Assembly (NCBI RefSeq): GCF_900496995.4 | Contig: NC_044012.1 | Location: forward strand, 1,178,001-1,242,000 | Direction of reading: 5' to 3' | DNA length: 64,000 bases | From: Aquila chrysaetos chrysaetos | Lineage: Eukaryota > Chordata > Aves > Accipitriformes > Accipitridae | Shown: one piece after another, positions 11,801 through 21,377 of the stretch | How positions within the stretch are numbered: position 1 is the first letter of the stretch | Layout of the letters: each line of letters starts with the position of its first letter | Translations under genes and position numbers: made by a program | Notes under the pieces: generated by a model | Database searches by the model: none | Seen by the model: only the letters and a program-made list of their open reading frames with translations | Told to the model about the DNA's origin: nothing

Positions 11801-14800
11801 CCAAGTGGAGGATGTGAACATGAACCTCCCAGCCGGCTTCCTTCTCCCCCTCTCCACCCCCTTCAGCTTTTTTAAAGAAAATAAACACTAGCAGAACCTT
11901 CCATTCACTGTCCCAGTCCAGCATGCGGGACGCACAAAGGGACATTGCTGTTGCACCAACAGAGGGTCCCCTGAACGGCGGAGCACAAAGGCTGCCTGTG
12001 TCCCGCCGGCAGCCAGAATGTCAGAGGGATTATTATTATTTTGGGAGGGGGTCGGGGGGTGATTTGGTCCTGAATAAGGTCTCAGTTCAGCTACTTCCAG
12101 TGCCCCGCACGCAGCATCAGAGCTCCCATTTAGCGGAGGTGAGCTGGAATTCCCACCCAGCCCATTAAGCGGATTTACGGTTCCACGAAATGAGGCTGGT
12201 AGCAGCCAGCGCGATAACGGCCCCGGGCTGAGCCCAAGCCCAAGCCTGAGCCCTCTGGGACCTCCAGGAACCACACACGTCTGACGCCCGTGGGCACAAG
12301 CACCAGAGAGCTGCCACACAGGAGGGGGCAGCCCCTCTGCCTCTTCCCTGGGTGAGGTGGCTCCATCTTTGTGCACGCAGCCAGGAGGATTTCCAGACAG
12401 ACAGACGGACGGTGCTTCCCACCCTCTCAGCTCCACAAGCCCTCTTTGCACAGTTCCACTGGATGCGAAGGCCGGTTTCCACTCTAAACGGCTCCACGCA
12501 ATCAAAGCCGCATCCACCGTTGCCCCTCGAGAGCAGCCCCCCGCGGAGCAGCCAGGACTGCTGCTTACGCAAGCAGAAGATAAGCAGATCCCCTGGGCTA
12601 CCCTGAAAACCCCACGCTCCAGCCAGCAACCTACTTGCCCCCCATCAACCTGCAGAAGAATCAAATCCCAGAGCCAGAACACTGCCCTGAAAGCACTAGA
12701 CAGAAAAGGCAGGGCAGCAAATGATCTCAGCGGGGCCACTCTCAGCCCCAGCGGGAGCACTGAGCCGTGCCAGCCTCCCCCCGGGTCTCAGGGCTGTCAG
12801 GCAGGCAGCACCACTCCTGGCACCCACCTCCCTGGTGCTTGGCAAGTGAAGACTAGCTTAACCTTTGTGCATACCTGCAGCCGAAGGAATGACTCCGTGC
12901 TGTGGCTACAGCCCCGCCGGGAAGAAGCAGGGGGAAGGTTAGACCTTTCGTAGCCATCCCTAAACCAAGGAGGAACCCAGAGTTTAGGGGAAGGGATAAC
13001 CTTTTCTGTCGCAGGTAAAATGTAAAAGTCTCCCCAGGCAGTGTGAAGCTTTGCCCCTGCTGCTGATCCAGTCTCAGCCACCAGCAGCTTAGAGACGACT
13101 GTGTCCCACTCCGTTTATCTGCCAGGTATAACCAGGAGGACCTCAGACTTCTGCTGCTTTCCCCTGAACCATCACAGCCCTGGGAGGGAAGACAAGATGG
13201 TACAGAAAGCCAAAAATGCCCGCTATCTCTGACCAGTGGCAGCTGCCTGTCTGCAAAACAGCCCGGCCAGGGCACGGCAGGACTGGAGCCAGCAGACCCT
13301 GCCTACTCGCTGGCTTGGGCACAGACAGCAGCCTCCCATCCAAAAAGAGCCTGGAGGTGGCCAGGGCACAGGCACAGCACTGGTGCTCCCAGGCCCATCA
13401 GCTCTGCGGGACACTCAGGACACGACACACGAAAGGCGACGTCGGGTAGGCACGGTCCGACCCCCGCTGTGACTTACTGGCTTGGACAACCAGTTTTACA
13501 GGACGGTTGCCCAGCTGCTACAGGGCCAGCTCACTGAACAGTCACCTCAGGAGTCTGCACATTTGCCTTCACAACTCCTCGCTAAGAGCCTTTGCTGCCG
13601 GGCCATGCAGCAGAGCTCCTTTGACATCACGTTCATGACAGCGGGGGGGGCAGATGCAGCTTTCCAGAGGTTTGGGGGTTTGCCGATGGCTTCTCCTGCA
13701 GGGTCCTGCCAGGCTGCAGCTCCAGCAGCTCTGCCTGGGGCGCGGCGGCAGAGAAAGAAAAGGCTCTGCAGGATCTGTAAAACCCTGGCATGTGGTGCCA
13801 CTCAAGAAACAGGAGCCCGTTGATGTAACTTGCAACCCGAGCAGCAAGCAATAAAAGCGAGTGTTTTCAGTTGCGAGCTGCAGCCAGGCTCGCTCCAGCG
13901 CCTGCACAGATATCCATTGCTCAGCACACAGGGGGACCAGCAAAAACCAGCAAGGCCCAGTATCAGCTTCCACGCAGACCGTGGCGCGAGGCTGGCTGGG
14001 GACGTTCCTCAGGCCTCGCGGGAGGAACAGCCGAGGAGCTCCCGGAGCCTGGGAACAAAGAGGTGCCTCTGTGGCAGGCAGCAGCTTGGGGGCCGGGGCA
14101 GGGGGCTGTGCCATTGCAAATTAGCTGTTTTACGGGAGCCCCGGGAGCCGCTCAGCTCCGTGGAAGGCTCCAGCTCATTTTCTGTGATCGAGCCCATTCT
14201 TACCCACCTCTCCATCTCCCTGGCCAATCCCCTCCGAAAGCAGGAGGGCACTGCCTGCCAGAAGAGAAGCCCTGGAGGATCCTGCCAAGGCGGTGGGAAG
14301 TGCTGCGAGCCCAAAAGCAAGGCTGGACCCGCCCGGAGCAGGAGCTCCTGTCCGACAGCTCGGGCTGTTAGCTCCAGCAGGCTTTCCCAATCTTCCTGGG
14401 AGCTCAGGCCTGACCAGGCTCGTCACCGAGCTCTTTTTCCAGACTCTTCCACCTGAAGCGAGGCACGCTTGGCAGGAGAGCCGACGGAAAGAGCAGCGGG
14501 AGCTACAGCACCTTCCTGGCAGGCGAGAGCCCTGCACGCACCGCCGCGGACGTCACCGGGGGCGAGAACACCACCCCTGCCCAAAAATACCCACCTGCCC
14601 AAAAGCAGAGCAACCAGGACAATTCTTCCACGCCAAGTAGAACAACTACAGGAACACAAACCAAAGGCCGCAGCAACGCTCACGTATCAGTAACTTACAG
14701 AAAACCTCACCAAAACCGTAACAAACCCAACTAAGCTAGAAAGCAGGTCTGCTGCCGGGCGGGAGCAGCCCTGGGGAAGGCACGCTCCTGCTGAGCGCTT

Positions 14801-17708
14801 CCCAGGAGGGGGATAGGACAGCCGGGCCCCTCTCAGCGGCAGAGAGCACGCGTGTTTCACTGCCTTCCCCCAGGCAGAGGGTCACGGGCTGCATTAGAGC
14901 ATTACCAGTCCAACTTGGGACAGCTTGAAGTCCCAAATGCCCTTTGCAGGCCTTCGCATGACCCGGCTGCTTCCCCAGGCTGGCAGGCAGAGGGAACAGG
15001 CTCCCCTCCTCTCCACAGACGAGCAGCCCCCTTGAGGAAGGGGTGTCCCAGGCGCCCAGGGATGCAGGATCCCCCGGGACCTCTGGGGGACTGGCAGCAG
15101 TCGCTGGCCCACTCGGAGCCGCAGCAAAGCCCAAAGACCAAGCAGCGAGTCTGCAGAGAACAGGAGGGAGCAGACGCCGGGCTAGACGAGACAGGCAGAA
15201 GAGAGCACAATGGCTCGCCCAGGCAGCGCCGGCTGCCCCCGGCCCACGGCAGCACCTTCCCGGCAGGGCAGGGCAGGCTCTGCAGCTTTAAGAGTCCTCC
15301 CTCCCAGCCCACGGTGTCAAGGAAAAATCTGACACGTTTTTTCTGGTGGATGTTAACGGACAAGCTAGAACAGCCAGTTGCCTTTTCCATTCATTTTCCA
15401 CACAGCCCCCTGGGACGCCTGCTAATGAAAGAGCCGATTGTGCCCCTGCAGAGGAGCAGGCAGGTAGGGCGGGAGCAGCAGTGGCTCCGGGAGCCCGACA
15501 CAGCATTTGCACGCCTCGGGAAGAAAAAAGCTGCAGGGGAGGGTGCCCTGGGGCAGAGACCCCCACCACAGGCTGTCTGACAGCAACAGCCCAAGCAACA
15601 GGCAGCCCGGTCCCGCGACTACCCCGGGGCAGACGTTCAGGTCCTCACGGGCTTTGCGAGATGATGGCAGCAGCAGCAGAGCTCCCTGCGTGGCCATCGC
15701 TGCCCCGGCAAGACAAGGTGCCACCCAGGGGCACGGCAGCTCGCCCGCCGCAGGGAGCGCGGCGGGGACGCCGTCGCGGTTTCGTGGCCCGAGGTTGGCA
15801 GTGCCGGGGGAAGGAGCTCGCCCCAGCCCCCGGCATGGGGGAGAGTCTGAACCAGCCCCGTATTCCCCCCCGCCAGGGCACGGGAGGCCCCTCTCCCCGC
15901 TCAATACCAAGCCTGTGTCTCGCAAGCAGCGGAGCTTTGCTTGGAAAAGACAGAGCGAGCCTTTTCCAGCCCCGCGCAGCCGCTTGCGCAGCCCAAGCCC
16001 TGAATGGCCGCCTTTATGCGGTGGCTGCTGTCACGAGCCACACGCTGGCGACCGCAAATGGCAGCGAATAGCTGAGGGGTTTGTGTTTCCGTGCAGGCTG
16101 CAGCACCCTGGCTAACGGAGGTATGGCTTCCGTCACGCCCTGGCCCCCCGGCCCTGACAGGCGGCCCAGGGCGCACAATGGCACCTTGTTCCCTCCCGGG
16201 GCGGGAGACTGCGCAGGAGCCGCTGCGGCCGCTGCCTCTCCTCCCCGCCGCGCACCTACGGGCAGGCGAGGCGGCAGGGACCCTGCGGGACCCCCAGCCG
16301 CGGCGGAGGCCGAGGGACCCCGGCGGGGTCCGGCTCCTACGTACGTTTCCCGCCGCTCTTCAGCAAATTTCCGAGGCTGACGGAGGCGGTGCCCAGCAGC
16401 TCGTTCCTCAGGGTATGGCAGCTCCACACCTTCAGGTCCAAGTGGCTCTGAGCCGTGACATTCCTGCAGAGACCAGAGGAGGAGGCCGTCACTGTGAGAG
16501 CAGGCAGCACCAGCCCTGCCAAAGCCGGGGAGCAGAGGCAGGCAGGCGAGGCTGCGGGGCAATGGGAGACCCTCCTCCCGGCCTGGCTGTCCCCGGCACC
16601 ATCCTTGTCTGGGGGGGCAAAGATCTCCGACATCCGAGCGGCCCCAGCCGACGGCACCGCGGGCTGCACCGGGGGGCACGGGGCCAGCCCTAGCACCAGC
16701 CCCACGCCAAGGGGTCACGGAGACTTACAGGATGAGGATCTCGTTCCACAGCAGCTCAGAGCTCCCGATCTGCTTCCCCGTCTTCTTGGTCTCGCTGGGC
16801 AGCCCGTCGCCCGCCACCTCCACGTAGCAGTTCATCCGCGACGGGCGGCTGTGCACCTTGGGCTTCACGGACACAACTGGGCAGGGGGGACGGCCATAGG
16901 GTCAGGCAGCCGCAGGGGAGACCCTGTCCCCTGCCCTCCCCACACACACCCCATCCCTGCCAGCTCGGGGTGCCATGGCTCGCTGCGGAGTCAAACTGCT
17001 TTTGGGAGAGGGGGAGCAGGAAGCGATTCTCCTGATGGCAGCAAGGGTCGGATCCGGGGGCTCCTGTCACCAGTCCCTGACCACCGCCTGTCCCCAGCTT
17101 CACCCGCGCCTTGGCCCCACACCTGAAGACTGCAGGAGCGTCACGGTCCCCACAGACACCACCCTACCCCAGGGCTTGTGGGAAAGGCGGGGGCAAGGGG
17201 GCTCTGTGGGAGCTGCTGGGAAGAGGCACCCACCAGGCAAGGCTCGGCCACCCCCCGGGCTAGCGCTGCCCTGCGCAGGGGCTGCGGGGCAGAGACGGGG
17301 ACGCAGCTCCAGGGGACGCAGCTCCAGGGGACGCAGCTCCAGGCATCGGGAGCCATCTCGCGGCCACGGGAGCACCAACGCTGCCCTGGCAGGGCCACGG
17401 AGCCACGTCCCGATGGCAGCCGGGGAGAGAAGGCGGCGGAGCCCAGCCGATGGCCGCTCCGCTTCCCTGGGCGCCCTTGGGACGCAGGGCAGTGCTGGCC
17501 ATCCCCAGTCCCTGCTCCCCACCCCCCCAAGAAGGTCTCCCAGCCCAGGGTGCAGGCACTGGGACGAGACGCACCCAAAATCCACGTTCCCGGCGGCGGG
17601 ACTCCCAGCCCTACCTCTGGTGAGACAACAGGACCCACCTTTCACGGAGAGCTGGGACTTCTCGCAGGGCGGACCGGTCCTGGCCCTGCTGGAGCTCGCA
17701 GCGGCCAT
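2694..17708 (-). CDS. WWP2: WWP2, HECT-type E3 ubiquitin ligase, N-terminal part (six coding exons)
   Basis: NEDD4-family ligases transfer ubiquitin to substrates through a C-terminal HECT domain. They bind PY motifs through WW domains and membranes through an N-terminal C2 domain. Coding exons on the minus strand are 17639-17708, 16729-16876, 16345-16463, 8993-9130, 8041-8137 and 2694-2833. All have GT-AG borders and compatible phases, and together give 237 complete codons. Residues about 20-130 form the C2 domain, followed by a Ser/Thr/Gln-rich linker. Characteristic stretches are SSELLWNEILIL, HLDLKVWSCHTLRNELLGTA and HQPPSTNCFG. The protein starts MAAASSSRA, close to the mammalian start as I remember it. 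The family length is about 870 aa, so the WW and HECT exons must lie beyond position 1. The gene is head to head with NOB1. Identification is by remembered protein similarity and exon phases; confidence is high. Confidence 0.95.
2834..8040 (-). other. WWP2: WWP2 intron (5.2 kb)
   Basis: GC-rich intronic sequence with long spurious frames on both strands and no recognised protein. It contains a G run near 4374-4386 and a two-copy 20-bp tandem repeat at 5501-5540. Confidence 0.6.
5501..5540. repeat. Two-copy 20-bp tandem repeat
   Basis: GCTCCGAAACCCCGAACC is repeated with a period of 20 and one mismatch per unit, in a WWP2 intron. Confidence 0.85.
8041..8137 (-). CDS. WWP2: WWP2 linker exon
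   Basis: This 97-bp exon has acceptor CACCCATTCAG and donor CAAG|GTAAGG. It encodes GSQLPGRDPSSVAAATEGRH then QPPSTNCFGSRPR, matching the low-complexity linker between the C2 and first WW domains. Phases are 1 in and 2 out. Confidence 0.9.
8138..8992 (-). other. WWP2: WWP2 intron (0.86 kb) with a second in-frame donor
   Basis: The 144 nt nearest the upstream exon (8849-8992) stay open in the WWP2 frame and end at a good donor, CCAG|GTAAGG. A CCTT-rich simple stretch lies near 8199-8220. Confidence 0.6.
8993..9130 (-). CDS. WWP2: WWP2 exon, end of C2 domain
   Basis: This 138-bp exon has acceptor CTCCCACAG and donor GAGG|GTGAGT. It encodes ENRQLTLDLQTENKGSVVSG, then GELTIFLDGPAVDLGSLPNG and SAVTEG. 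A second strong in-frame donor lies 144 nt further on, at 8848-8847 (see findings). Confidence 0.92.
9131..16344 (-). other. WWP2: WWP2 intron (7.2 kb)
   Basis: No recognisable gene. Several minus-strand open frames exist, the longest 412 codons at 9799-11037, but they have no start context or known domains and are expected in such GC-rich sequence. A CpG-rich patch at about 11640-11800 is followed on the plus strand by TTTAAAG and AATAAA near 11870-11885. A TA-rich stretch lies at 10605-10628. Confidence 0.55.
16345..16463 (-). CDS. WWP2: WWP2 exon, second half of C2 domain
   Basis: This 119-bp exon starts after CTGCAG and ends AAAC|GTACGT. It encodes NVTAQSHLDLKVWSCHTLRN and continues to NLLKSGGK. 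The leftover C joins TG of the next exon to give Leu, where the mammalian protein, as I remember it, has Met. The exon sits in a local CpG-rich patch. Confidence 0.93.
16729..16876 (-). CDS. WWP2: WWP2 exon, first half of C2 domain
   Basis: This 148-bp exon has acceptor CCTGCCCAG and donor CCT|GTAAGT. It encodes the C2 beta strands containing VVSVKPKVHSRPSRM, NCYVEVAGDGLPSETKK and SSELLWNEILIL. Phases are 1 in and 2 out, joining neighbours without a shift. Confidence 0.93.
16877..17638 (-). other. WWP2: WWP2 intron with 15-bp tandem repeat
   Basis: The intron lies between the start-codon exon and the first C2 exon. It holds three perfect copies of a 15-bp unit at 17297-17341; nothing else stands out. 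Confidence 0.6.
17297..17341. repeat. Three-copy 15-bp tandem repeat
   Basis: The unit GGGGACGCAGCTCCA occurs three times with no mismatch, in the intron after the WWP2 start-codon exon. Confidence 0.9.
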
Positions 17709-17722
17709 GGCATCACCCCTGG
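17639..17722 (-). CDS. WWP2: WWP2 exon with start codon
   Basis: The acceptor follows a strong pyrimidine tract (CTCTCTCTGCTTCCAG). The exon has 14 nt of 5' UTR, then ATG at 17708-17706, and encodes 23 residues ending CEKSQLSVK plus one base (phase 1). The donor is AAAG|GTGGGT. The start fits because the frame is closed by the acceptor just upstream and the encoded N-terminus matches the family. Confidence 0.93.
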
Positions 17723-20440
17723 CTGGAAGCAGAGAGAGAGGAGAGACCTCAGCACCGCTCCCACCACGCAGAGGAAGCCGCGGCTGCGCTGGGGTCCCAG
17801 GCCAGCCCCTCTGCGCCCAAACGCAGCCCGGCCATTACTGCAAGTGACCCACACGGCAGGGAGACTCGGCAATGGACAGGCACACGCCTGGTAAACACAG
17901 GTTCCCTCTCGCTCCTGACAAACCAGCCCTGCACTGCGGGCAATGGCAACACTGCGCCCTAGGGAGAGAAACCCCCCTTCAACGGCACCGCCACGGCCTG
18001 AAGAGATCCAAGCCAAGTTGGGCAGCGCTCAGCCCTCTGGACACCCCATTTGGGCGGCTGCAGCTCACCCCGACCCAAAGGTCGCTGCCGATCACAGCCA
18101 GCACGAGGACAGAGCAGCCTCCAAAGCCTTCAGCAGATACGCTGTCTCACACCCTGCTCTGTGCTGCTGAGCAGCAGCGTCGGCTCAGGAGCAGTCTGCG
18201 TGGCCACTGCACAAGGGGTCCCTCAGAAAGGACGAGGCAGTGACACCGGCAGAATAGTGGAAGGTCCGGTCACAGTATGGGGAAGCAGCTGCATCCCTCA
18301 CAGACAGCCCAGGTTTCTTCCTGGCAGCAAAATCCCACAGAAAAATCACTCCTATCTACTCTAACACACTGTGGAGGGGACAGGGACCACAGCTGCTCTG
18401 AACACAGAGAAGGATCACAGTGCAGAGCAGGCTACAAGCCCAGACCTCCACTTCCCACAACTTCCTCGCTCTCCGGCGCCACGTCACTGTCACCGCAGGC
18501 ACAGCGCTTCCCCCTGCCCCTCCTGCCGCAGCTTTCCCCTGGAGTCACCCACCGGGGAAAAAGGAGCGGGCAGGAAGGACACGAGCTGTAACACCCGGGG
18601 ACGTTGGCAGAACACGTGGCTGGGCACCTCTGCCGAAACAACTGACCACAAAGTAGGAAGATGAGGTCACGTATCACGCAGAAGCACGAGGTGCTCGGTC
18701 TGGGACCACAGAGTCAGCTATCGACTCACACCGTCCTCCTAAGCCTGCGGGCAGCAGTCCTCCTCTCTGCACTTCCCAGGCAGAGAAGCTGGAGAGGATG
18801 CGCCCAGTGCGGGTGCCTGCGGTGGGTGTCAAGGTCACGGACCAGAGGGTCCCTGCCTGCACAAGCCCCCGACACAGCAAGGCAGACAGAGGCATCTGCT
18901 GCCCACCCCTGGGCAGGACCAAAGGGGAGCCTCAATCCTGTTGCTCGGGGCAGCGGCAAGGGCTTAGACAGGGTCAAACCTGATCCCCCTCCCAAGCCAC
19001 CAAAGCCAAGAGCCCCCCTCCTACCCAGCCCTGGACCGGAGCGCCTGCCAACCTCTCCCTCCCCGGATCAGGGCGACAGGGGTATGAAGAGGGGCGAAGA
19101 GCATCTCCAGCCTCTGCCACCTCCCTCCTCGTGCAGGAGTCTCTCTGTCTCTCTTCCCCACCACCCTCCCCCCACCCCCTTGTTAGACCTTACCAAGCAC
19201 CGTCCCAAAGCCAGGTTCCTTTTTAGATCCCCTCACGTGAACTAGGGTCTCTGCTCTCCATCTCCTTCTCCATGCCAGTCCTGTGCGACCTCACCCCCAC
19301 CAGCACGGCAAACCAACCCGGCACCCTGTGCTCAGCCGAGACCTGGCTGGTGCCCCGTACAATCCCCACCTCTACTTGGAAAACCTCGTCTGGTACCAGA
19401 CTTGCCGCTGTCTTGGCTCTATCAGACGGTGGCCGGGGGCTCGCTGACACGTGCCGATCTCCTCCCCCTCACGAGTGGGGGAGAGCTGACTGATGGAGGG
19501 AGGTCTTTCACGAGACTAATTGCACTTGCTATTACTACAGTTACTCCTACTCCAATTATGCTGGCCCACAGATCACGCTGGCCTTCCCTTAGGATATTGT
19601 TATTCCTCGTGTTTGTTATGACTCCCCAGCTCCGCATCACCACTTATTTCATTAGTGCCATTAAGCAGGCCCACAGAATAAAACAGCTAGGTGCGCATGC
19701 CCCTCCTAAGCAGCACCTCCTGTGCCAGCCTGCGACCAGCCCCTGGGCTAGACCGACCAGCAAACTTGTCCTTCAGGGCCTTTCTTACGCTAACGTTAGC
19801 GACCTGCGCCTCAAAGTCATTGTGGTAAGACCCACAGCTCACTCCACCGCAGCGGGGACTCTGGATCCCCGGTCCTCCCTCGCAGCTGCTGGCGCTGCTT
19901 TTGCTCTTCTCCAGCCGTCCCCCACGGTGATACCAGCCCCACCGGCTCCGTCGCCCTCTGCCAGCTCCGCCAGAGAAGGCCACTTGGGGTTCGTTAATCA
20001 CTGAGTGTTACCTGTTACAGAGTTGTTTCCACTTCCCAGCCCTCGCTCCGCACACACGCCCCCCCTCGCAGCCCTGCCGCTCTCCCCCATTCCCGCTGTA
20101 CCCCAGCGCTGGGGCGCAGACCAGACCTGTCGTGACATGCCCGACCTGCGCTCGCAGGCTTCCCTGAGCATCCCACGACAGAAGAGGACCCCGGGGCCAG
20201 ACCGGCCGCCGGTTTCCTCACCGCACCCTCCCACGTAAGGCAACGACAGAGACCCGTCTGCTTGGGCTGCATCTATCCTTTCCTCTTTTAAATCTTGACT
20301 CTTTTTCCCAGTTTCCCTTCTCCTGATTCTACGCCATTTCACTACTGCTCGCTTTAACGCCCCTGGCCACATCAAATCCCTCTCAACTATCAGAAAACCC
20401 CTCTGTGCTCAGTGCCAAACCCCAGGCGCGGCTTTCCTCT
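17723..20440 (-). other. Probable WWP2 first intron
   Basis: The non-coding first exon of WWP2 should lie in the CpG island to the right, so this stretch is likely its first intron. It is GC-rich except for an AT-richer block at about 19495-19700 that I cannot assign (see findings). No recognised gene. Confidence 0.45.
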
Positions 20441-21085
20441 CCGACCCCCTTCCCTCTCCCCTCCCGCACGCTCTGTCTGCCGCTCGCACCCTTTTGCCCC
20501 GTCGGACCGGTGCGGGCCCGGGACGCTCCCCCACCGACACGCACAGGCGCAGAGCTCTCCCTCTTTCGAAGCTCAAGGCCTGCCCTCCCCTCCCCAGCTT
20601 CCCCGGGGGGTTCCCGTTACCGACGACCCGGCCAAGCCTCCCGGGGAAGCGGGCAGCCTGGCCGCCTCCCAGCTAACACAAGGCGGCGGAGCCGGGGCAG
20701 CGGTCCCGGGAGCCGGGCACCCCCACCCACCGCCGCCACCGGGACCGCGCCGCGTCTTGCCCCGCAGCCGGTTCGCCCCGCACAGAACCGGGCCGGGCAG
20801 CGACGGCCGCCGGGGAGGGCGAGAGAGGGGACAGAGCGGCACCGCCACGGCCGGGCTCCGCGGGCCACGACCGTCGCCCCGGGGGCACCGCGAAGGGGAG
20901 GCGGCGGCCGGGACAGCCCTCCCCGCGGGTCGTCCCGCCGCCGCCGCCCCGGGCCGGGCCTCGTCTCGCCGGGCCGGTACCGCCGCGGGGCGGGCAGAGC
21001 CCGCGGCCGAGCAGCTCCCGGGACGCCCTGCCCACCGGACGGGAGCGCCTGGGGAGGGGAAGGGCGAGCCGTCCCGGGAAACCCC

Positions 21086-21110
21086 GTCCCGTCCCGTCCC
21101 GTCCCGTCCC
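21086..21110. repeat. (GTCCC)5 pentanucleotide repeat in the promoter
   Basis: Five perfect GTCCC units lie inside the CpG island, about 200 bases upstream of the NOB1 ATG. Confidence 0.85.
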
Positions 21111-21124
21111 GCCGCCCGAGTTAC

Positions 21125-21180
21125 CGGCGACCGCTCCGCTCCCGCTTCCGGCTCCAGCACCCACCGTCATGTGACACACG
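21125..21180 (-). other. WWP2: Candidate non-coding first exon of WWP2
   Basis: The minus strand carries a good donor, GCCG|GTAACT, with the exon edge at 21125. ETS and E-box motifs lie within or just upstream of the proposed exon. This is the best-placed donor I see for the 5' UTR exon that must precede the acceptor at 17723-17724. The upper boundary is arbitrary and transcript data would decide. Confidence 0.35.
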
Positions 21181-21275
21181 CACCCCTCCCCTCCCAACTC
21201 GTCACCTGACCGCGCCGCCCGGAAGCGGTCACGCGGGGCCGCGGCATCTACCGGCTCCCGGCGTGCCCCGCGCGG

Positions 21276-21294
21276 ACTACATCTCCCAGCGGGC
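21276..21294 (+). promoter_or_regulatory. ZNF143/THAP11-type promoter element
   Basis: ACTACATCTCCCAGCGGGC closely resembles the known ACTACAATTCCCAG-type element of housekeeping promoters. It ends 20 bases before the NOB1 ATG, the usual position near a transcription start. Confidence 0.6.
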
Positions 21295-21314
21295 AGCGCG
21301 GCGGGCGGGCCAAC

Positions 21315-21377
21315 ATGGCGCGGGTGGCGCACGTCGTGGCCGACACCGGCGCCTTCCTCAGCGCTGCCCCGCTGCAG
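21315..21377 (+). CDS. NOB1: NOB1 exon 1
   Basis: Encodes 21 residues including the catalytic Asp10 region. It ends CAG|GTACCG in phase 0. Confidence 0.95.

Noticed and set aside
11888-12760. 290-codon minus-strand frame
   Set aside because: No recognisable domain; same GC-driven background as its neighbours.
19402-20004. 200-codon plus-strand frame with a hydrophobic stretch, possibly a retroviral remnant
   Set aside because: I could not match it to any gag, pol or env motif with confidence and saw no LTRs around it. It is kept only as an unexplained AT-rich block.
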